The notes below the pieces were generated by a model. It was given only the letters and a program-made list of their open reading frames with translations, searched no databases and had not been told where the DNA came from. The position numbers and the translations under genes are program-made. From contig NZ_MRCQ01000003.1 of the NCBI RefSeq assembly GCF_002304005.1, forward strand, positions 62,001 to 126,000: a stretch of DNA of 64,000 nt. The letters run 5' to 3'. The stretch is from Flavobacterium sp. ACN6 (GTDB taxonomy: Bacteria; Bacteroidota; Bacteroidia; Flavobacteriales; Flavobacteriaceae). This document shows positions 35,247 through 44,473 of this stretch, in pieces; position 1 is the first letter of the stretch, and each line of letters starts with the position of its first letter.

Positions 35247-36929
35247 TTATTTTTGTTGACTTCTAAAAAAATGAGTTTCAAAGATAGCAGTATTTCCTAC
35301 ATTGTCAACAACTTCTACTTTTAAAAAGTTTTCACCTTCCGTCAAATATTGATCATCAAAAGTGTGCGTGATTTTTCGCGTTTTATTTTCATACTCAAAC
35401 AAAACCCAGCTTCCATTTAAGTAACCATTGTACGATTTTATTCCAGAAGAAGAATCGCCAATTGTAAGCTCAATTTTTTTCTGGTCACTAATCCATTTTC
35501 CTTCAACTGGTTTGGCCATTCTTATAACTGGAGCAATAGTATCTAATACTAAACCGTACTGCCCTAAAATTTTTGCTTTTGCTGTAAATACATCAGCTTT
35601 TCTAATTGTTCCGTTAAAACTTGTACCTTTTCCAATATAAAGTTTGTCACGTAAATTTTCAGGATACGAATCGTCTTTGATTGTTATGGTAAAATTAGAA
35701 TGAACAGGAACGGTATCGTCATGAATGTAAATTTTCTTATTTCGAACATCAAAGTTCATATTAAAATCTTCATAGAAAGTTCCAGCAGGAATAAACACAG
35801 ACATATTATCCTTTTCAAAATTAGAATCTTTATTATATCGCACAAAATAAGGACCCATAACTGGTTCAGCTTGCACAAGCGGTGTTGCAGTATCGTATTC
35901 AATTGGCACTGTAATCGAATTTAAATTACCAAAATAATCTGAAACTTCAATTCTGTAATTTGATGCCAAGTTTGGTTCTGGCGTGATAACTCCGTACTGA
36001 GAATCTGTTTTAATTATGCTTAAAGCGAAAGGCGTTTTCATAAAAAGTTTCTGAACTCTCTGACTTGTTTTTTTATACCTCGAATAATCTATAAAAGCAT
36101 TGATATAACGCATTTCATCAAATGAGTACGTATTAAATTGATAATTATAGTTCGGATTTCCATTTAAAAAAGTCGAGACATTAAAAACACCATTTTTGTT
36201 ATACGAAACATCATCTGTATCTACAGCGTTAATTCCGAAACCAATTTTACCGTTTGCTTTTACTTTTGATGCCAGATAAGTTCCATCTTTTTGCAGTGCC
36301 ATGTTAAGCAACAAAGGCTGTTTAGACTGATTAACAGTTGCATTGTCCAGCGGATAAACATACAAACTTGACAAAGTCGGCTTTTTAGTATCTTTTATAT
36401 TTTGGTCAAAGCCAAAGAAAATCGGATTGATTACAAATTCTGTTTTGCTGTCGCGAATTTCAAAATGAAGATGCGGCCCTTCTGAAGAACCTGTATTACC
36501 AGAAAGTCCGATAATTTGTCCCTTTGTAACTGGAAGTTCATCAGGCTTTAGAAACATTTCAATTTCATATGCTTTTTCTTTGTAATGTGTGTTTTTTACA
36601 TAATCAAGAATTGTCCCCACCGGTGTTTGTAAATGCCCGTAAACAGACGTATATCCATTAGGATGCGTGATGTAAATACACTTCCCATTTCCGTAAGTTG
36701 AAATTTTAATTCTCGAAACATAACCATCAGCAATTGCATGAACACTTAGTCCTTCTCTCTGGTTTGTTTTTAAGTCAAAACCAGCATGAAAATGGTTCGG
36801 TCTCAACTCTCCGAAATTACCAGAAAGCTGCATTGGAATATCAAGCGGAGCACGAAAATAATCTTTAGGATATTGTGTTTGGGCAAATAGAAAATGACAG
36901 GATAAAAGGGCTAGTATAGATAATCTCAT
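35247..36929 (-). CDS. M23 family metallopeptidase
   Basis: The 560-residue exported protein has a signal peptide (about 1-16). The LytM domain is at the N-terminal end, an uncommon position: HFHAGFD (His48, Asp52), YGHL (His99) and HLHFEI (His153 and His155) are the zinc and catalytic residues. All are intact, so an active peptidoglycan endopeptidase is expected. About 350 residues of beta-rich Ig-like sequence follow. It starts a run with the TonB receptor, the membrane protein and the EF-hand lipoprotein. Confidence 0.9.
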   Translation of the reverse strand: MRLSILALLSCHFLFAQTQYPKDYFRAPLDIPMQLSGNFGELRPNHFHAGFDLKTNQREGLSVHAIADGYVSRIKISTYGNGKCIYITHPNGYTSVYGHLQTPVGTILDYVKNTHYKEKAYEIEMFLKPDELPVTKGQIIGLSGNTGSSEGPHLHFEIRDSKTEFVINPIFFGFDQNIKDTKKPTLSSLYVYPLDNATVNQSKQPLLLNMALQKDGTYLASKVKANGKIGFGINAVDTDDVSYNKNGVFNVSTFLNGNPNYNYQFNTYSFDEMRYINAFIDYSRYKKTSQRVQKLFMKTPFALSIIKTDSQYGVITPEPNLASNYRIEVSDYFGNLNSITVPIEYDTATPLVQAEPVMGPYFVRYNKDSNFEKDNMSVFIPAGTFYEDFNMNFDVRNKKIYIHDDTVPVHSNFTITIKDDSYPENLRDKLYIGKGTSFNGTIRKADVFTAKAKILGQYGLVLDTIAPVIRMAKPVEGKWISDQKKIELTIGDSSSGIKSYNGYLNGSWVLFEYENKTRKITHTFDDQYLTEGENFLKVEVVDNVGNTAIFETHFFRSQQK

Positions 36930-37051
36930 AAAAAAATATTTTTGCTAAAATAAAAAATTAACAGGTAAAAACCTAGAAAACAAACTTAATAACACAATAT
37001 ACTGAATTTCATTTATTTGTCTCTTTTTAATGTAAAAAATTCGATAAAAAA

Positions 37052-37081
37052 TTGCATTAATAAAAAGGAATACTAACTTTG
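37052..37081 (+). promoter_or_regulatory. Bacteroidota-type promoter of the zapA operon
   Basis: TTG (37052-37054), a 19-bp spacer and TAACTTTG (37074-37081) match the consensus exactly, 28 bp before the coiled-coil gene. Confidence 0.88.
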
Positions 37082-37109
37082 TAGGATTAAGTAATGAATA
37101 GGATGTATA

Positions 37110-37400
37110 ATGAGTGTAATTGCAGAAATAATTGATACTCTTGAATATAAAGTCGAAAAGCTTTTTGAAAAATCAAAAGGTTTGGAGAAAAACAATCAAG
37201 CGCTACGATTAGAACTAGCCAAAGCTGCGCAAATTATCCAGAAACAATCTGAAGAAATTGAAGCTTTGAAAAAGCAAAATGAAACACTTAAGATAGCCAA
37301 TTCGTTGCTTGGCAGCGACAATAACAAGAGAGAGACAAAGCTTAAAATAAATTCATTAATTCGCGAAATTGATTACTGTATAGCACAACTATCAGATTAG
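37110..37400 (+). CDS. small coiled-coil protein (ZapB-like)
   Basis: The 96-residue protein is almost one continuous coiled coil. Heptads run from about residue 10 to 75 (KVEKLFEKSKGLEKNNQAL, QKQSEEIEALKKQNETLK), with a short C-terminal tail. Size and composition resemble ZapB, the coiled-coil partner that links the Z ring and ZapA in E. coli. It lies 4 bp before zapA in the same transcript. Function as a ZapA partner is inferred from shape and position, not from clear homology. Confidence 0.75.
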   Translation: MSVIAEIIDTLEYKVEKLFEKSKGLEKNNQALRLELAKAAQIIQKQSEEIEALKKQNETLKIANSLLGSDNNKRETKLKINSLIREIDYCIAQLSD

Positions 37401-37404
37401 TAAT

Positions 37405-37698
37405 ATGGACGGAAAGCTTAAAATCAAAATATCAATTGCAGACCGCGTTTACCCGTTAACGGTTGAACCTGCTCAGGAAGAAGGACTAAGAAGTGCTTCT
37501 AAAAAAATTGATGCTATGATAAAGCAGTTCGAAGAAAATTACGCAGTTCGTGACAAACAAGATGTACTAGCGATGTGCGCATTGCAATTTGCATCGCAAG
37601 TAGAACAAAAACAAATTGATAACGCAATCGATGGAGAAGATACCATTGAACGAATTAAAAAATTAAATTTGCTTTTAGATCAATATCTCGAAAATTAA
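37405..37698 (+). CDS. zapA: cell division protein ZapA
   Basis: The 97-residue protein matches ZapA: N-terminal IKISIADRVYPLTVEPAQEE, the conserved YAVRDKQDVLAMCALQFA helix and a C-terminal coiled coil (ERIKKLNLLLDQYLE). ZapA bundles FtsZ protofilaments at the division site. It is co-transcribed with the upstream coiled-coil gene. A 6S RNA gene follows, the same zapA-6S neighbourhood known from E. coli (ygfE/ssrS), although the phyla are distant. rny lies downstream. Confidence 0.92.
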   Translation: MDGKLKIKISIADRVYPLTVEPAQEEGLRSASKKIDAMIKQFEENYAVRDKQDVLAMCALQFASQVEQKQIDNAIDGEDTIERIKKLNLLLDQYLEN

Positions 37699-37723
37699 AC
37701 GTTCTTTACAAGAAACTAAGATA

Positions 37724-37887
37724 CTGCCTACATTAGTTCACAATTGGTAAACTCAACACTAACAATTTAGAATGAGCAAATCGTCGCTACTATAGTATGC
37801 CCAGCTTTGACCGGGAAACTTGAACAGTGAGTTAGCTCAAAACTTGTCTTTACGAGTTTATTCAAGCAATTAATGTAGGCTTTTTTT
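37724..37887 (+). ncRNA. ssrS: 6S RNA (flavobacterial type)
   Basis: The gap between zapA and rny holds a structured RNA. Closing strands GCCTACATTA (37726-37735) and TAATGTAGGC (37871-37880) pair perfectly and are followed by a T run as terminator. The interior contains long complementary arms around a central open region, as expected for 6S RNA that mimics an open promoter and binds the housekeeping RNA polymerase. Position after zapA matches known ssrS genes. Identification as the 6S-Flavo class comes from location and shape; I have not run a covariance search. Confidence 0.85.
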
Positions 37888-37907
37888 ATATATAAACCCT
37901 AACAAAC

Positions 37908-39467
37908 ATGGACATCATAACGATCATTATTGGTATTGTAGGTATTGCAGCAGGATTCGCAATAGCTAAAATTATCGAGAAAAGTAATATTTCAAACCTA
38001 ATCAAAAACGCTAAAAAAGAAGCGGCTTCAATTTTAAAAGACGCTAATTTAGAAGCCGAAAATATTAAAAAAGACAAAATTCTTCAAGCAAAAGAAAAAT
38101 TCATTGAATTAAAATCAGAGCATGAACAAGTTATTTTAGCACGAGACAAAAAAGTAGCTGAAGTAGAAAAGCGTGTGCGCGATAAAGAATCACAAGTTTC
38201 AAATGAGCTTTCTAAAGCTAAAAAAGTAAATGATGATTTTGAAGCTAAAACAGCGGAATATCATAACAAAGTTGAAGTTTTAGACAAAAAACAAGCTGAA
38301 GTTGATAAACTTCACAAAAGTCAATTACAACAATTAGAAGTAATCTCTGGTCTTTCTGCTGAAGAAGCAAAAGAGCAATTAGTTGAAGGTTTAAAAGCTG
38401 AAGCTAAAACTAAAGCGATGTCTCATATTCAAGAAACAATTGAAGAGGCTAAACTTACAGCACAGCAAGAAGCTAAGAAAATTATCATCAACACTATTCA
38501 AAGAGTTGGTACAGAAGAAGCAGTAGAAAATTGCGTTTCTGTTTTCAACATTGAATCTGATGATGTAAAAGGAAGAATTATTGGTCGTGAAGGACGTAAC
38601 ATTAGAGCGCTTGAAGCTGCAACTGGAGTGGAAATCATTGTTGATGACACACCAGAAGCTATTATCCTTTCTTGTTTCGATCCTGTTCGTAGAGAAATTG
38701 CTCGTTTGTCTTTACACAAATTAGTAACTGACGGACGTATTCACCCTGCAAGAATTGAAGAAGTGGTTGCTAAAACTGCTAAACAAATCGACGACGAAAT
38801 TATCGAAGTTGGAAAACGCACCGTAATCGACTTGGGAATTCACGGTTTACATCCAGAATTAATTAAAGTTGTAGGTAGAATGAAATACCGTTCTTCTTAC
38901 GGACAAAACTTATTACAACACTCAAGAGAAGTTTCTAAACTTTGCGGTATCATGGCTGCAGAATTAGGGCTGAATGTAAAATTAGCTAAAAGAGCTGGTT
39001 TACTTCACGATATTGGTAAAGTGCCAGATACAGAAAGTGATTTACCACACGCGCTTTTAGGTATGCAGTGGGCTGAGAAATACGGCGAAAAAGAAGAAGT
39101 GTGCAACGCAATTGGAGCGCACCACGACGAGATCGAAATGAAATCATTGTTGTCTCCAATTATCCAAGTTTGTGATGCTATCTCTGGAGCAAGACCAGGC
39201 GCAAGACGTCAGGTTCTAGATTCTTACATCCAGCGTTTGAAAGATCTTGAAGATGTAGCGTACGGATTTAGCGGTGTAAAAAATGCCTATGCAATTCAAG
39301 CAGGTAGAGAACTTCGTGTAATTGTAGAAAGCGAAAAAGTTTCAGACGATAATGCAGCAAACTTATCTTTTGAAATTTCCCAAAAAATTCAAACAGAAAT
39401 GACTTATCCTGGTCAAGTAAAAGTGACAGTTATTAGAGAAACTAGAGCTGTTAATATTGCTAAATAA
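37908..39467 (+). CDS. rny: ribonuclease Y
   Basis: The 519-residue membrane-anchored endoribonuclease has an N-terminal helix (about 3-20). A long coiled coil runs to about 190, then a KH domain ([20 protein letters not shown]). The HD domain has LLHDIGK followed by HHDEIE. RNase Y starts decay of many mRNAs. All catalytic HD residues are present. It is preceded by the 6S gene and followed by a strong bidirectional terminator shared with the convergent histidine kinase gene. Confidence 0.96.
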   Translation: MDIITIIIGIVGIAAGFAIAKIIEKSNISNLIKNAKKEAASILKDANLEAENIKKDKILQAKEKFIELKSEHEQVILARDKKVAEVEKRVRDKESQVSNELSKAKKVNDDFEAKTAEYHNKVEVLDKKQAEVDKLHKSQLQQLEVISGLSAEEAKEQLVEGLKAEAKTKAMSHIQETIEEAKLTAQQEAKKIIINTIQRVGTEEAVENCVSVFNIESDDVKGRIIGREGRNIRALEAATGVEIIVDDTPEAIILSCFDPVRREIARLSLHKLVTDGRIHPARIEEVVAKTAKQIDDEIIEVGKRTVIDLGIHGLHPELIKVVGRMKYRSSYGQNLLQHSREVSKLCGIMAAELGLNVKLAKRAGLLHDIGKVPDTESDLPHALLGMQWAEKYGEKEEVCNAIGAHHDEIEMKSLLSPIIQVCDAISGARPGARRQVLDSYIQRLKDLEDVAYGFSGVKNAYAIQAGRELRVIVESEKVSDDNAANLSFEISQKIQTEMTYPGQVKVTVIRETRAVNIAK

Positions 39468-39481
39468 TCTAGGAGATTTTT

Positions 39482-39537
39482 TATAAAAAGAAAGGCTGTC
39501 GATCTATTTCGACAGCCTTTCTTTTTATAAAAAATCT
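39482..39537. terminator. strong bidirectional terminator
   Basis: AAAGAAAGGCTGTCGA pairs with TCGACAGCCTTTCTTT, extended by AAAAA/TTTTT, between rny and the histidine kinase gene. Confidence 0.92.
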
Positions 39538-39542
39538 AAGCT

Positions 39543-41063
39543 TTACATATCATTAAAAACAATTTTAAAGCTGGTTCCTACTCCTACTTCACTTTCTACC
39601 AAAACTGTTCCTTTCATCGCTTCAATTTGGTTTCTTGTAATATACAATCCAATTCCGCGGGCTTCTTCGTGTTTGTGAAAAGTTTTATACATTCCGAATA
39701 ACAAATCTCCATAAACTTTTAGATCGATCCCCAGACCATTATCAGTTATCTTAAGCGACTTAAAACCTTCAGGTTCTATCGCAAAATCAAAAACAATCAC
39801 AGGATCTCGATCCGGATGCGCATATTTTATTGCGTTTGTGGTAAAATTCAACAAAACGCTTTCCATATAGGCCGGATTAAAATTAATCGTTAGATATCTT
39901 GGAACATTGTTTACAATCGTAACGTTACGCTGTTTATCATACCCTTTAATCGTCGATATAGTTTTTTCGATATACTCACACAACTTCAACGGAACAACAG
40001 CGATATTGATATTGCTCTGCGTTTTTACAATCTGCGTCAGATTTGAAATTGTTTCATTTAAATCATTAGAAACTGTTCGCAGATGTTCCAGCATTTCTTC
40101 GACGGTCTGCTTATTCACGTCGGCATCAATAAAATCCAGAATCGATTTTATATTTCCCGCCTGAGTATTTAAATTATGCGAAACGATATGCGAAAAATTC
40201 AACAAACGACTGTTTTGATCGCTGTACAATTTCATCGTTTTTAAAAGCTCCAATTCCTTTTCTTTTTGAGCAGAAACATCCGTATGCGTACCAATTACGC
40301 GTAGAGGTTTTCCGTTTTCATCACGTTTAATTACTTTCCCACGGTCCAAAATCCATTTGTAATTACCGCTCGATGTCATTACACGATGGTAATTTTCGTA
40401 GTATGGAATTTTATTATCAAAATGTTCCTGAATATCAGAGTAATATTTTGGAAGATCGTCAGGATGCACAATTTTATCCCAACGTTCTGGATCATCAAAA
40501 ATATCAGAAGATTCTAATTCTAAAATCTTAAGGGAAAGCGACGAATAAAAAACACTATTTGTTACCATATCCCAATCCCAGACACCAGCAGTAGAAGCAT
40601 CAAGAGCAAATTGGAAACGTTCTTCAGATATTCTAAGTTTTTCTTCTTTGTCTTTTAATTCTGTTATATCCGCAACGTGGCCGTAAAAAACCACTTTACC
40701 TCCTAAAGTCGATTCCGTTTTTGAAGTAATTCTAAACCAGCGAGTTCCTCTTTTAGGAAGAACCGCTCTAAATTCAATTTCCCACGGCTTAACTTTTCTT
40801 TTAGCTTCGACTAGAGAATGAAAAAACCGCTCACGATCATTTGGCACTATTCGGTCGAAAATTATAAACTTTATATCATTAGTAAAATCTGCCGCAGAAA
40901 GCTCAAATATTTCATCTGCTGATTTACTTACAAGTGGAAATGAATAATTATTATCTGCATCAATAATAAATTGAAAAAGCACGTCAGGCATTTCGGCCAA
41001 CAATTTTTTATAAAAATTATTTACCTCTAAGCAATCGTCATTTCCATATAAATCAAAAACCAT
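39543..41063 (-). CDS. soluble PAS-domain sensor histidine kinase
   Basis: The 506-residue protein has no membrane helices. Two PAS/PAC domains (about 12-135 and 145-270) end in FYGHVADITELKDKEE and VIGTHTDVSAQKEKE. The dimerisation helix has FSHIVSHNLNTQAGN (His near 292), a variant H box seen in many Bacteroidota kinases. The ATPase has DNGLGIDL and ARGIGLYITRNQ. There is no adjacent response regulator, so it is an orphan cytoplasmic kinase. The lack of a membrane span implies an internal signal such as redox or a small molecule. Confidence 0.9.
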   Translation of the reverse strand: MVFDLYGNDDCLEVNNFYKKLLAEMPDVLFQFIIDADNNYSFPLVSKSADEIFELSAADFTNDIKFIIFDRIVPNDRERFFHSLVEAKRKVKPWEIEFRAVLPKRGTRWFRITSKTESTLGGKVVFYGHVADITELKDKEEKLRISEERFQFALDASTAGVWDWDMVTNSVFYSSLSLKILELESSDIFDDPERWDKIVHPDDLPKYYSDIQEHFDNKIPYYENYHRVMTSSGNYKWILDRGKVIKRDENGKPLRVIGTHTDVSAQKEKELELLKTMKLYSDQNSRLLNFSHIVSHNLNTQAGNIKSILDFIDADVNKQTVEEMLEHLRTVSNDLNETISNLTQIVKTQSNINIAVVPLKLCEYIEKTISTIKGYDKQRNVTIVNNVPRYLTINFNPAYMESVLLNFTTNAIKYAHPDRDPVIVFDFAIEPEGFKSLKITDNGLGIDLKVYGDLLFGMYKTFHKHEEARGIGLYITRNQIEAMKGTVLVESEVGVGTSFKIVFNDM

Positions 41064-41215
41064 ATAACACCTTTTTATGTAAATAAAACATTCGTAACAT
41101 TTATTCTAAAAAAATAAAATAAAATCACAAATTAATTCTTTTTTGTTTTTATTAAAACAAAAATTTAACACAATATATTAATTTTTACGAGAAGATAAAC
41201 GCAAGAATGATAAAA

Positions 41216-42112
41216 TTATTTTCTTGGATGAAAACTATGCATTACTTCTTTTAAAAAACTGCGATCTAAATGCACATAAATTTCCGTTGTTGTAATAGAT
41301 TCGTGACCTAACATTAATTGAATTGATCTTAAATCTGCACCGTTTTCTAACAAGTGAGTTGCAAAAGAATGACGCAGGGTATGCGGACTTATATTCTTTT
41401 TTAACCCAACTTTTTGCGCCAGATCTTTGATGATCGTAAAAACCATTGCTCTCGTTAAATAATTCCCTCTTCTATTTAAAAACAAAGTATCTTCGGCACC
41501 TTTTTTAATATTCAAATTAGAGCGAATGGCATTTTTATAAATATCAATATATTTTTGGGTTAATGGGCCAATGGGAACAAATCGCTCTTTGTTTCCTTTT
41601 CCAGTTATTTTAATAAAACCTTCATCAAAAAACAAATCGGAAATTTTGAGCGAAACCAATTCAGAAACCCGAAGTCCGCAGCCGTATAAAGTTTCAAGCA
41701 TTGCCCTGTTTCTTTCGCCTTCATTTGTACTTAAATCTATTGCTTCTATGAGATTATCTATTTCTTCAAGCGAAAGTGTATCAGGTAATTTACGTCCCGT
41801 TTTGGGCGCTTCAATTAATTCCAGCGGATTATCGTTTCTATAATCTTCAAAAACCAAATAATTAAAAAAGCTTTTTAAACCAGAAATAATCCTTGCCTGA
41901 GATCTTGGATTAACTTCTTTTGCTACTGCATAAATAAATTGCTGTAAGGTTTCGTCCGAAATTTTAATTGGAGAAATGTCAATTTGATTGGCTTCTAAGA
42001 ACAAACATAAACGCTCAATGTCAAAACCATAATTTTCAATAGTATTTTTAGACAATCCTCTTTCTATCCTCAAATACGCTTGATAATCTTTTATATATCT
42101 ACTCCAATTCAT
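41216..42112 (-). CDS. xerD: site-specific tyrosine recombinase XerD
   Basis: From the ATG at 42112 the protein has 298 residues, the standard XerC/D length. A farther ATG at 42130 would add MTYFVN and is less likely. The SAM-like N-terminal domain spans about 1-100. The catalytic residues are Arg148 (GCGLRVSEL), Lys172, His244/Arg247 (HTLRHSFATH), His270 and Tyr279 (TTEIYVHLD). The protein resolves chromosome dimers at dif with a partner recombinase. It lies among housekeeping genes with no phage or attachment-site context, so it is not an integrase. Confidence 0.92.
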   Translation of the reverse strand: MNWSRYIKDYQAYLRIERGLSKNTIENYGFDIERLCLFLEANQIDISPIKISDETLQQFIYAVAKEVNPRSQARIISGLKSFFNYLVFEDYRNDNPLELIEAPKTGRKLPDTLSLEEIDNLIEAIDLSTNEGERNRAMLETLYGCGLRVSELVSLKISDLFFDEGFIKITGKGNKERFVPIGPLTQKYIDIYKNAIRSNLNIKKGAEDTLFLNRRGNYLTRAMVFTIIKDLAQKVGLKKNISPHTLRHSFATHLLENGADLRSIQLMLGHESITTTEIYVHLDRSFLKEVMHSFHPRK

Positions 42113-42141
42113 ATTCACAAAGTAAGTCATTTTTCTGTATA

Positions 42142-42172
42142 AAAAAACCTTCTCAAAATAAAGAAGGTTAAT
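42142..42172 (-). terminator. terminator after beta-barrel gene 1
   Basis: AACCTTCT and AGAAGGTT form a stem with an A run on the left, giving a U run on the minus strand. Confidence 0.75.
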
Positions 42173-42193
42173 ACATTTCTAAAAATTAGAGTT

Positions 42194-42715
42194 TTAGAAT
42201 TTATAATTAAATCCTATGTTTAAAGATGAAAGACTGCCGCTATCACTAATTCTTTTATAAGCCGCATATAACTCAATTTTGTCGTTTTGGTAACCAAACT
42301 TTGGTTGAACTAAAATACCTCCTCCAGTATCCGTTGCGCCAACACCGTCAGCTCCTAAAAAAATTGCGTAACCTAAATCAATACCAGCAAATAAATTATC
42401 TGTTATTGAATATTGCGCTGTACCTGCAACTGGTATAAATCCAGCATCTTTTACTTTAATATCATAGGAATTAACACCATCAAAGAATTCATTCTTTTTA
42501 CCAGAATATAGCGTATAACCAGTGGTTGCACCAGCACTAAATTTATCTCCTAAGTTCCAAAGATAAGCAGCATCAACGCCAAAGTTAACTGAAAATACAT
42601 TTGAAGCATCTCCTATTGGCAAACCCGCATGTGCACCAATTTTAAAATGTCCATCTTGAGCGTTTGCAGTTGAAAATGCAATAATTCCAATAAATGCTAA
42701 AATAATTTTTTTCAT
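42194..42715 (-). CDS. outer membrane beta-barrel protein 1
   Basis: The 173-residue protein has a signal peptide (about 1-19, ending ANA). Eight likely beta strands follow, ending in SLNIGFNYKF with a terminal Phe, the usual BAM signal. It resembles small eight-stranded OMP barrels. It is one of four similar barrels between 42.2 and 45.0 kb, each with its own terminator. Substrate or structural role unknown. On the minus strand a TATATTTG -7-like element lies 30 bp upstream, without a clear TTG. Confidence 0.83.
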   Translation of the reverse strand: MKKIILAFIGIIAFSTANAQDGHFKIGAHAGLPIGDASNVFSVNFGVDAAYLWNLGDKFSAGATTGYTLYSGKKNEFFDGVNSYDIKVKDAGFIPVAGTAQYSITDNLFAGIDLGYAIFLGADGVGATDTGGGILVQPKFGYQNDKIELYAAYKRISDSGSLSSLNIGFNYKF

Positions 42716-42797
42716 GTTTTGAGTGGTATTTAAAATGTTTTTGCCAAATATAAAAATATACTTACGAAAAAAAAAATTAATTTAACAATAAAAAAGC

Positions 42798-42830
42798 CAT
42801 AAAAAAACCTTCCCTAATAAGGAAGGCTAT
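42798..42830 (-). terminator. terminator after beta-barrel gene 2
   Basis: CCTTCC and GGAAGG form a stem with AAAAAAA on the left (U run on the minus strand). Confidence 0.75.
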
Positions 42831-42855
42831 ATGATATTATCTTTTAAAAAGAATT

Positions 42856-43437
42856 TTAGAATTTGTATGCTAAAGATATGGCAAGGTTACTATTTTTAGC
42901 ACTATCATAATAATCATCTGCATTATCAACATCTTCATCGGTTAAAGGAGATAAACCAATAGTATATCGAAGACCTACTGAAAGATTATCTGTAAAATTA
43001 TATCCAGCTCCAATGTTAAAACCAAAATCTACCGATCTTGTAAAATCTTTAATATCATTATCTTCTGCTTTAGCAGATAATAAAACTCCTAATTGAGGAC
43101 CCGCTTCTACACTAAATTTATTATCTACAATATAGTACTTTGCAAGTACAGGGATATTCAAATAATTTAATTTAAAATCAACATCTCCTCCGAAACCTCC
43201 ATCCACTTTTGCTCCTTGAGTCGAAAACAAAAGCTCAGGCTGAATAAAAAACTTCTCTACAATATTAATTTCAGCAAAGCCTCCAACATGAAAACCGACT
43301 AAAGTTTTAGTATCTTCAACATCTCCTCCAACTATTGTTGAAAGGTTAAGACCTCCTTTTATTCCAAATCTTGTTTGTTGTGCATTTGCAAAACCAAATG
43401 CCATTACCGCTATAGCAGTTAAAATAATTTTCTTCAT
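42856..43437 (-). CDS. outer membrane beta-barrel protein 2 (PorT-like)
   Basis: The 193-residue protein has a signal peptide ending ANA. The mature part begins TRFGIKGGLNLSTIVG and contains FFIQPELLFSTQGAK, the pattern of the Bacteroidota porin-family/PorT-like beta-barrel domain. It ends NLAISLAYKF with a terminal Phe. It is most similar in layout to barrel 4 on the plus strand (FSIQPELLYTTQGAT). The role is probably structural or transport in the outer membrane; the real PorT of type IX secretion cannot be assigned from this. Confidence 0.85.
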   Translation of the reverse strand: MKKIILTAIAVMAFGFANAQQTRFGIKGGLNLSTIVGGDVEDTKTLVGFHVGGFAEINIVEKFFIQPELLFSTQGAKVDGGFGGDVDFKLNYLNIPVLAKYYIVDNKFSVEAGPQLGVLLSAKAEDNDIKDFTRSVDFGFNIGAGYNFTDNLSVGLRYTIGLSPLTDEDVDNADDYYDSAKNSNLAISLAYKF

Positions 43438-43581
43438 ACTATTTGTTTTGGGTTAAATTTTAATTAATCAAATATAAAAATATTCTTCATAAAAAATGAT
43501 TTGGAATTTAACAAAGAAAATAGTAATATATATAAATTATTATTAGAGACTTTAATTTTTTTAAATTTATTAATATAAAAC

Positions 43582-43617
43582 AAAAAATTCTTCCTCATTA
43601 TGAGGAAGACTTTTAAA
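43582..43617 (-). terminator. terminator after beta-barrel gene 3
   Basis: CTTCCTCAT and ATGAGGAAG form a perfect stem with an A-rich left flank. Confidence 0.82.
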
Positions 43618-43639
43618 AAAACTAACTAAATTTTTTTAT

Positions 43640-44194
43640 TTAGAATTTGTAGATAACTCCAAAGCTAACATCTCTTAAATCAGTACCAAGACCAAATCTA
43701 TTAGTTTTATCAGCTCCGTCTCCGCCGTTATTATTTACACTATATCCTAGACCAGCCCAAGTAGCTTCAATAGCAAAATGGTTAGATAAGAAATAGCTTA
43801 AACCTAATCCTACATTTACACCCAGTTCATTTGATTTAAAATCTCCAGTTTTGTAGTTGGTAAAATCTAATCCAGCTTGACCATAAACTGAAAATTGAGA
43901 AGCAGGTGTAAAGTAGTATCTGCCGAAAGCACCAACTGTAAATGCATTTTCTTTTACATCATCCACTTTACTTGAACCAAAACCTAATTTTGCTCCAAGA
44001 GCAACATTTTCAGAAACAAAATAACCTACACTTGGAACAAGCGTAAAATCATTTGATTTAGCATCACCTGTTTTTTCTGTCCCTACATTAAAGGCTCCAG
44101 AAATAAATGTATCACCTTTAGAGAATCCTGTTGTTTGTGCATTAGCAGCGCTAAATCCCATTACTGCAATAGCAGCTAAAATAATTTTTTTCAT
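43640..44194 (-). CDS. outer membrane beta-barrel protein 3
   Basis: The 184-residue protein has a signal peptide (about 1-19, ending ANA). The mature part is a predicted eight-stranded barrel with alternating Gly/aromatic residues (SVGYFVSENVALGAKLGFG, AFGRYYFTPASQFSVYGQ) and the C-terminal DVSFGVIYKF. This is the OmpA-like N-terminal barrel or opacity-protein type without a peptidoglycan-binding domain. It is transcribed divergently from barrel 4 across a 279-bp gap in which I see only a TAGTTTTG -7-like site. Confidence 0.83.
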   Translation of the reverse strand: MKKIILAAIAVMGFSAANAQTTGFSKGDTFISGAFNVGTEKTGDAKSNDFTLVPSVGYFVSENVALGAKLGFGSSKVDDVKENAFTVGAFGRYYFTPASQFSVYGQAGLDFTNYKTGDFKSNELGVNVGLGLSYFLSNHFAIEATWAGLGYSVNNNGGDGADKTNRFGLGTDLRDVSFGVIYKF

Positions 44195-44473
44195 GATTTA
44201 CATTTTTAATTACAAGGCAAAACTAAGATTAGACCTACAAATAAGTGTCCACTAAAAGTTTAAAAAGTATTAAAATAAGACAGAAAAAAACGACTAAAAA
44301 TAAATCTGATAATCAGCATTATAAAAGAAAAACCTATACATTTTGATACTAAAAAACATGTTTGAGTGGGAATTTTATTAATTATTTAATCCAAATTATA
44401 AGGCAATAAAATGCTAAATATGTAGTTTTGACTTTTAAATAACATTTAAATACCAAATTTTAAAAAACATTTT

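Noticed and set aside
35247..36929. Frameshift or fusion in the M23 protein because of its N-terminal catalytic domain
   Set aside because: The frame is intact and all zinc residues are present; the long Ig-like tail is one continuous reading frame.
41216..42112. XerD-like gene as a phage or transposon integrase
   Set aside because: Length and motif set match housekeeping XerD; there are no phage, transposon or attachment-site features around it.
42856..43437. Barrel 2 as the true type IX secretion protein PorT
   Set aside because: The porin-family domain is shared by many unrelated barrels and no other por/gld gene is nearby.
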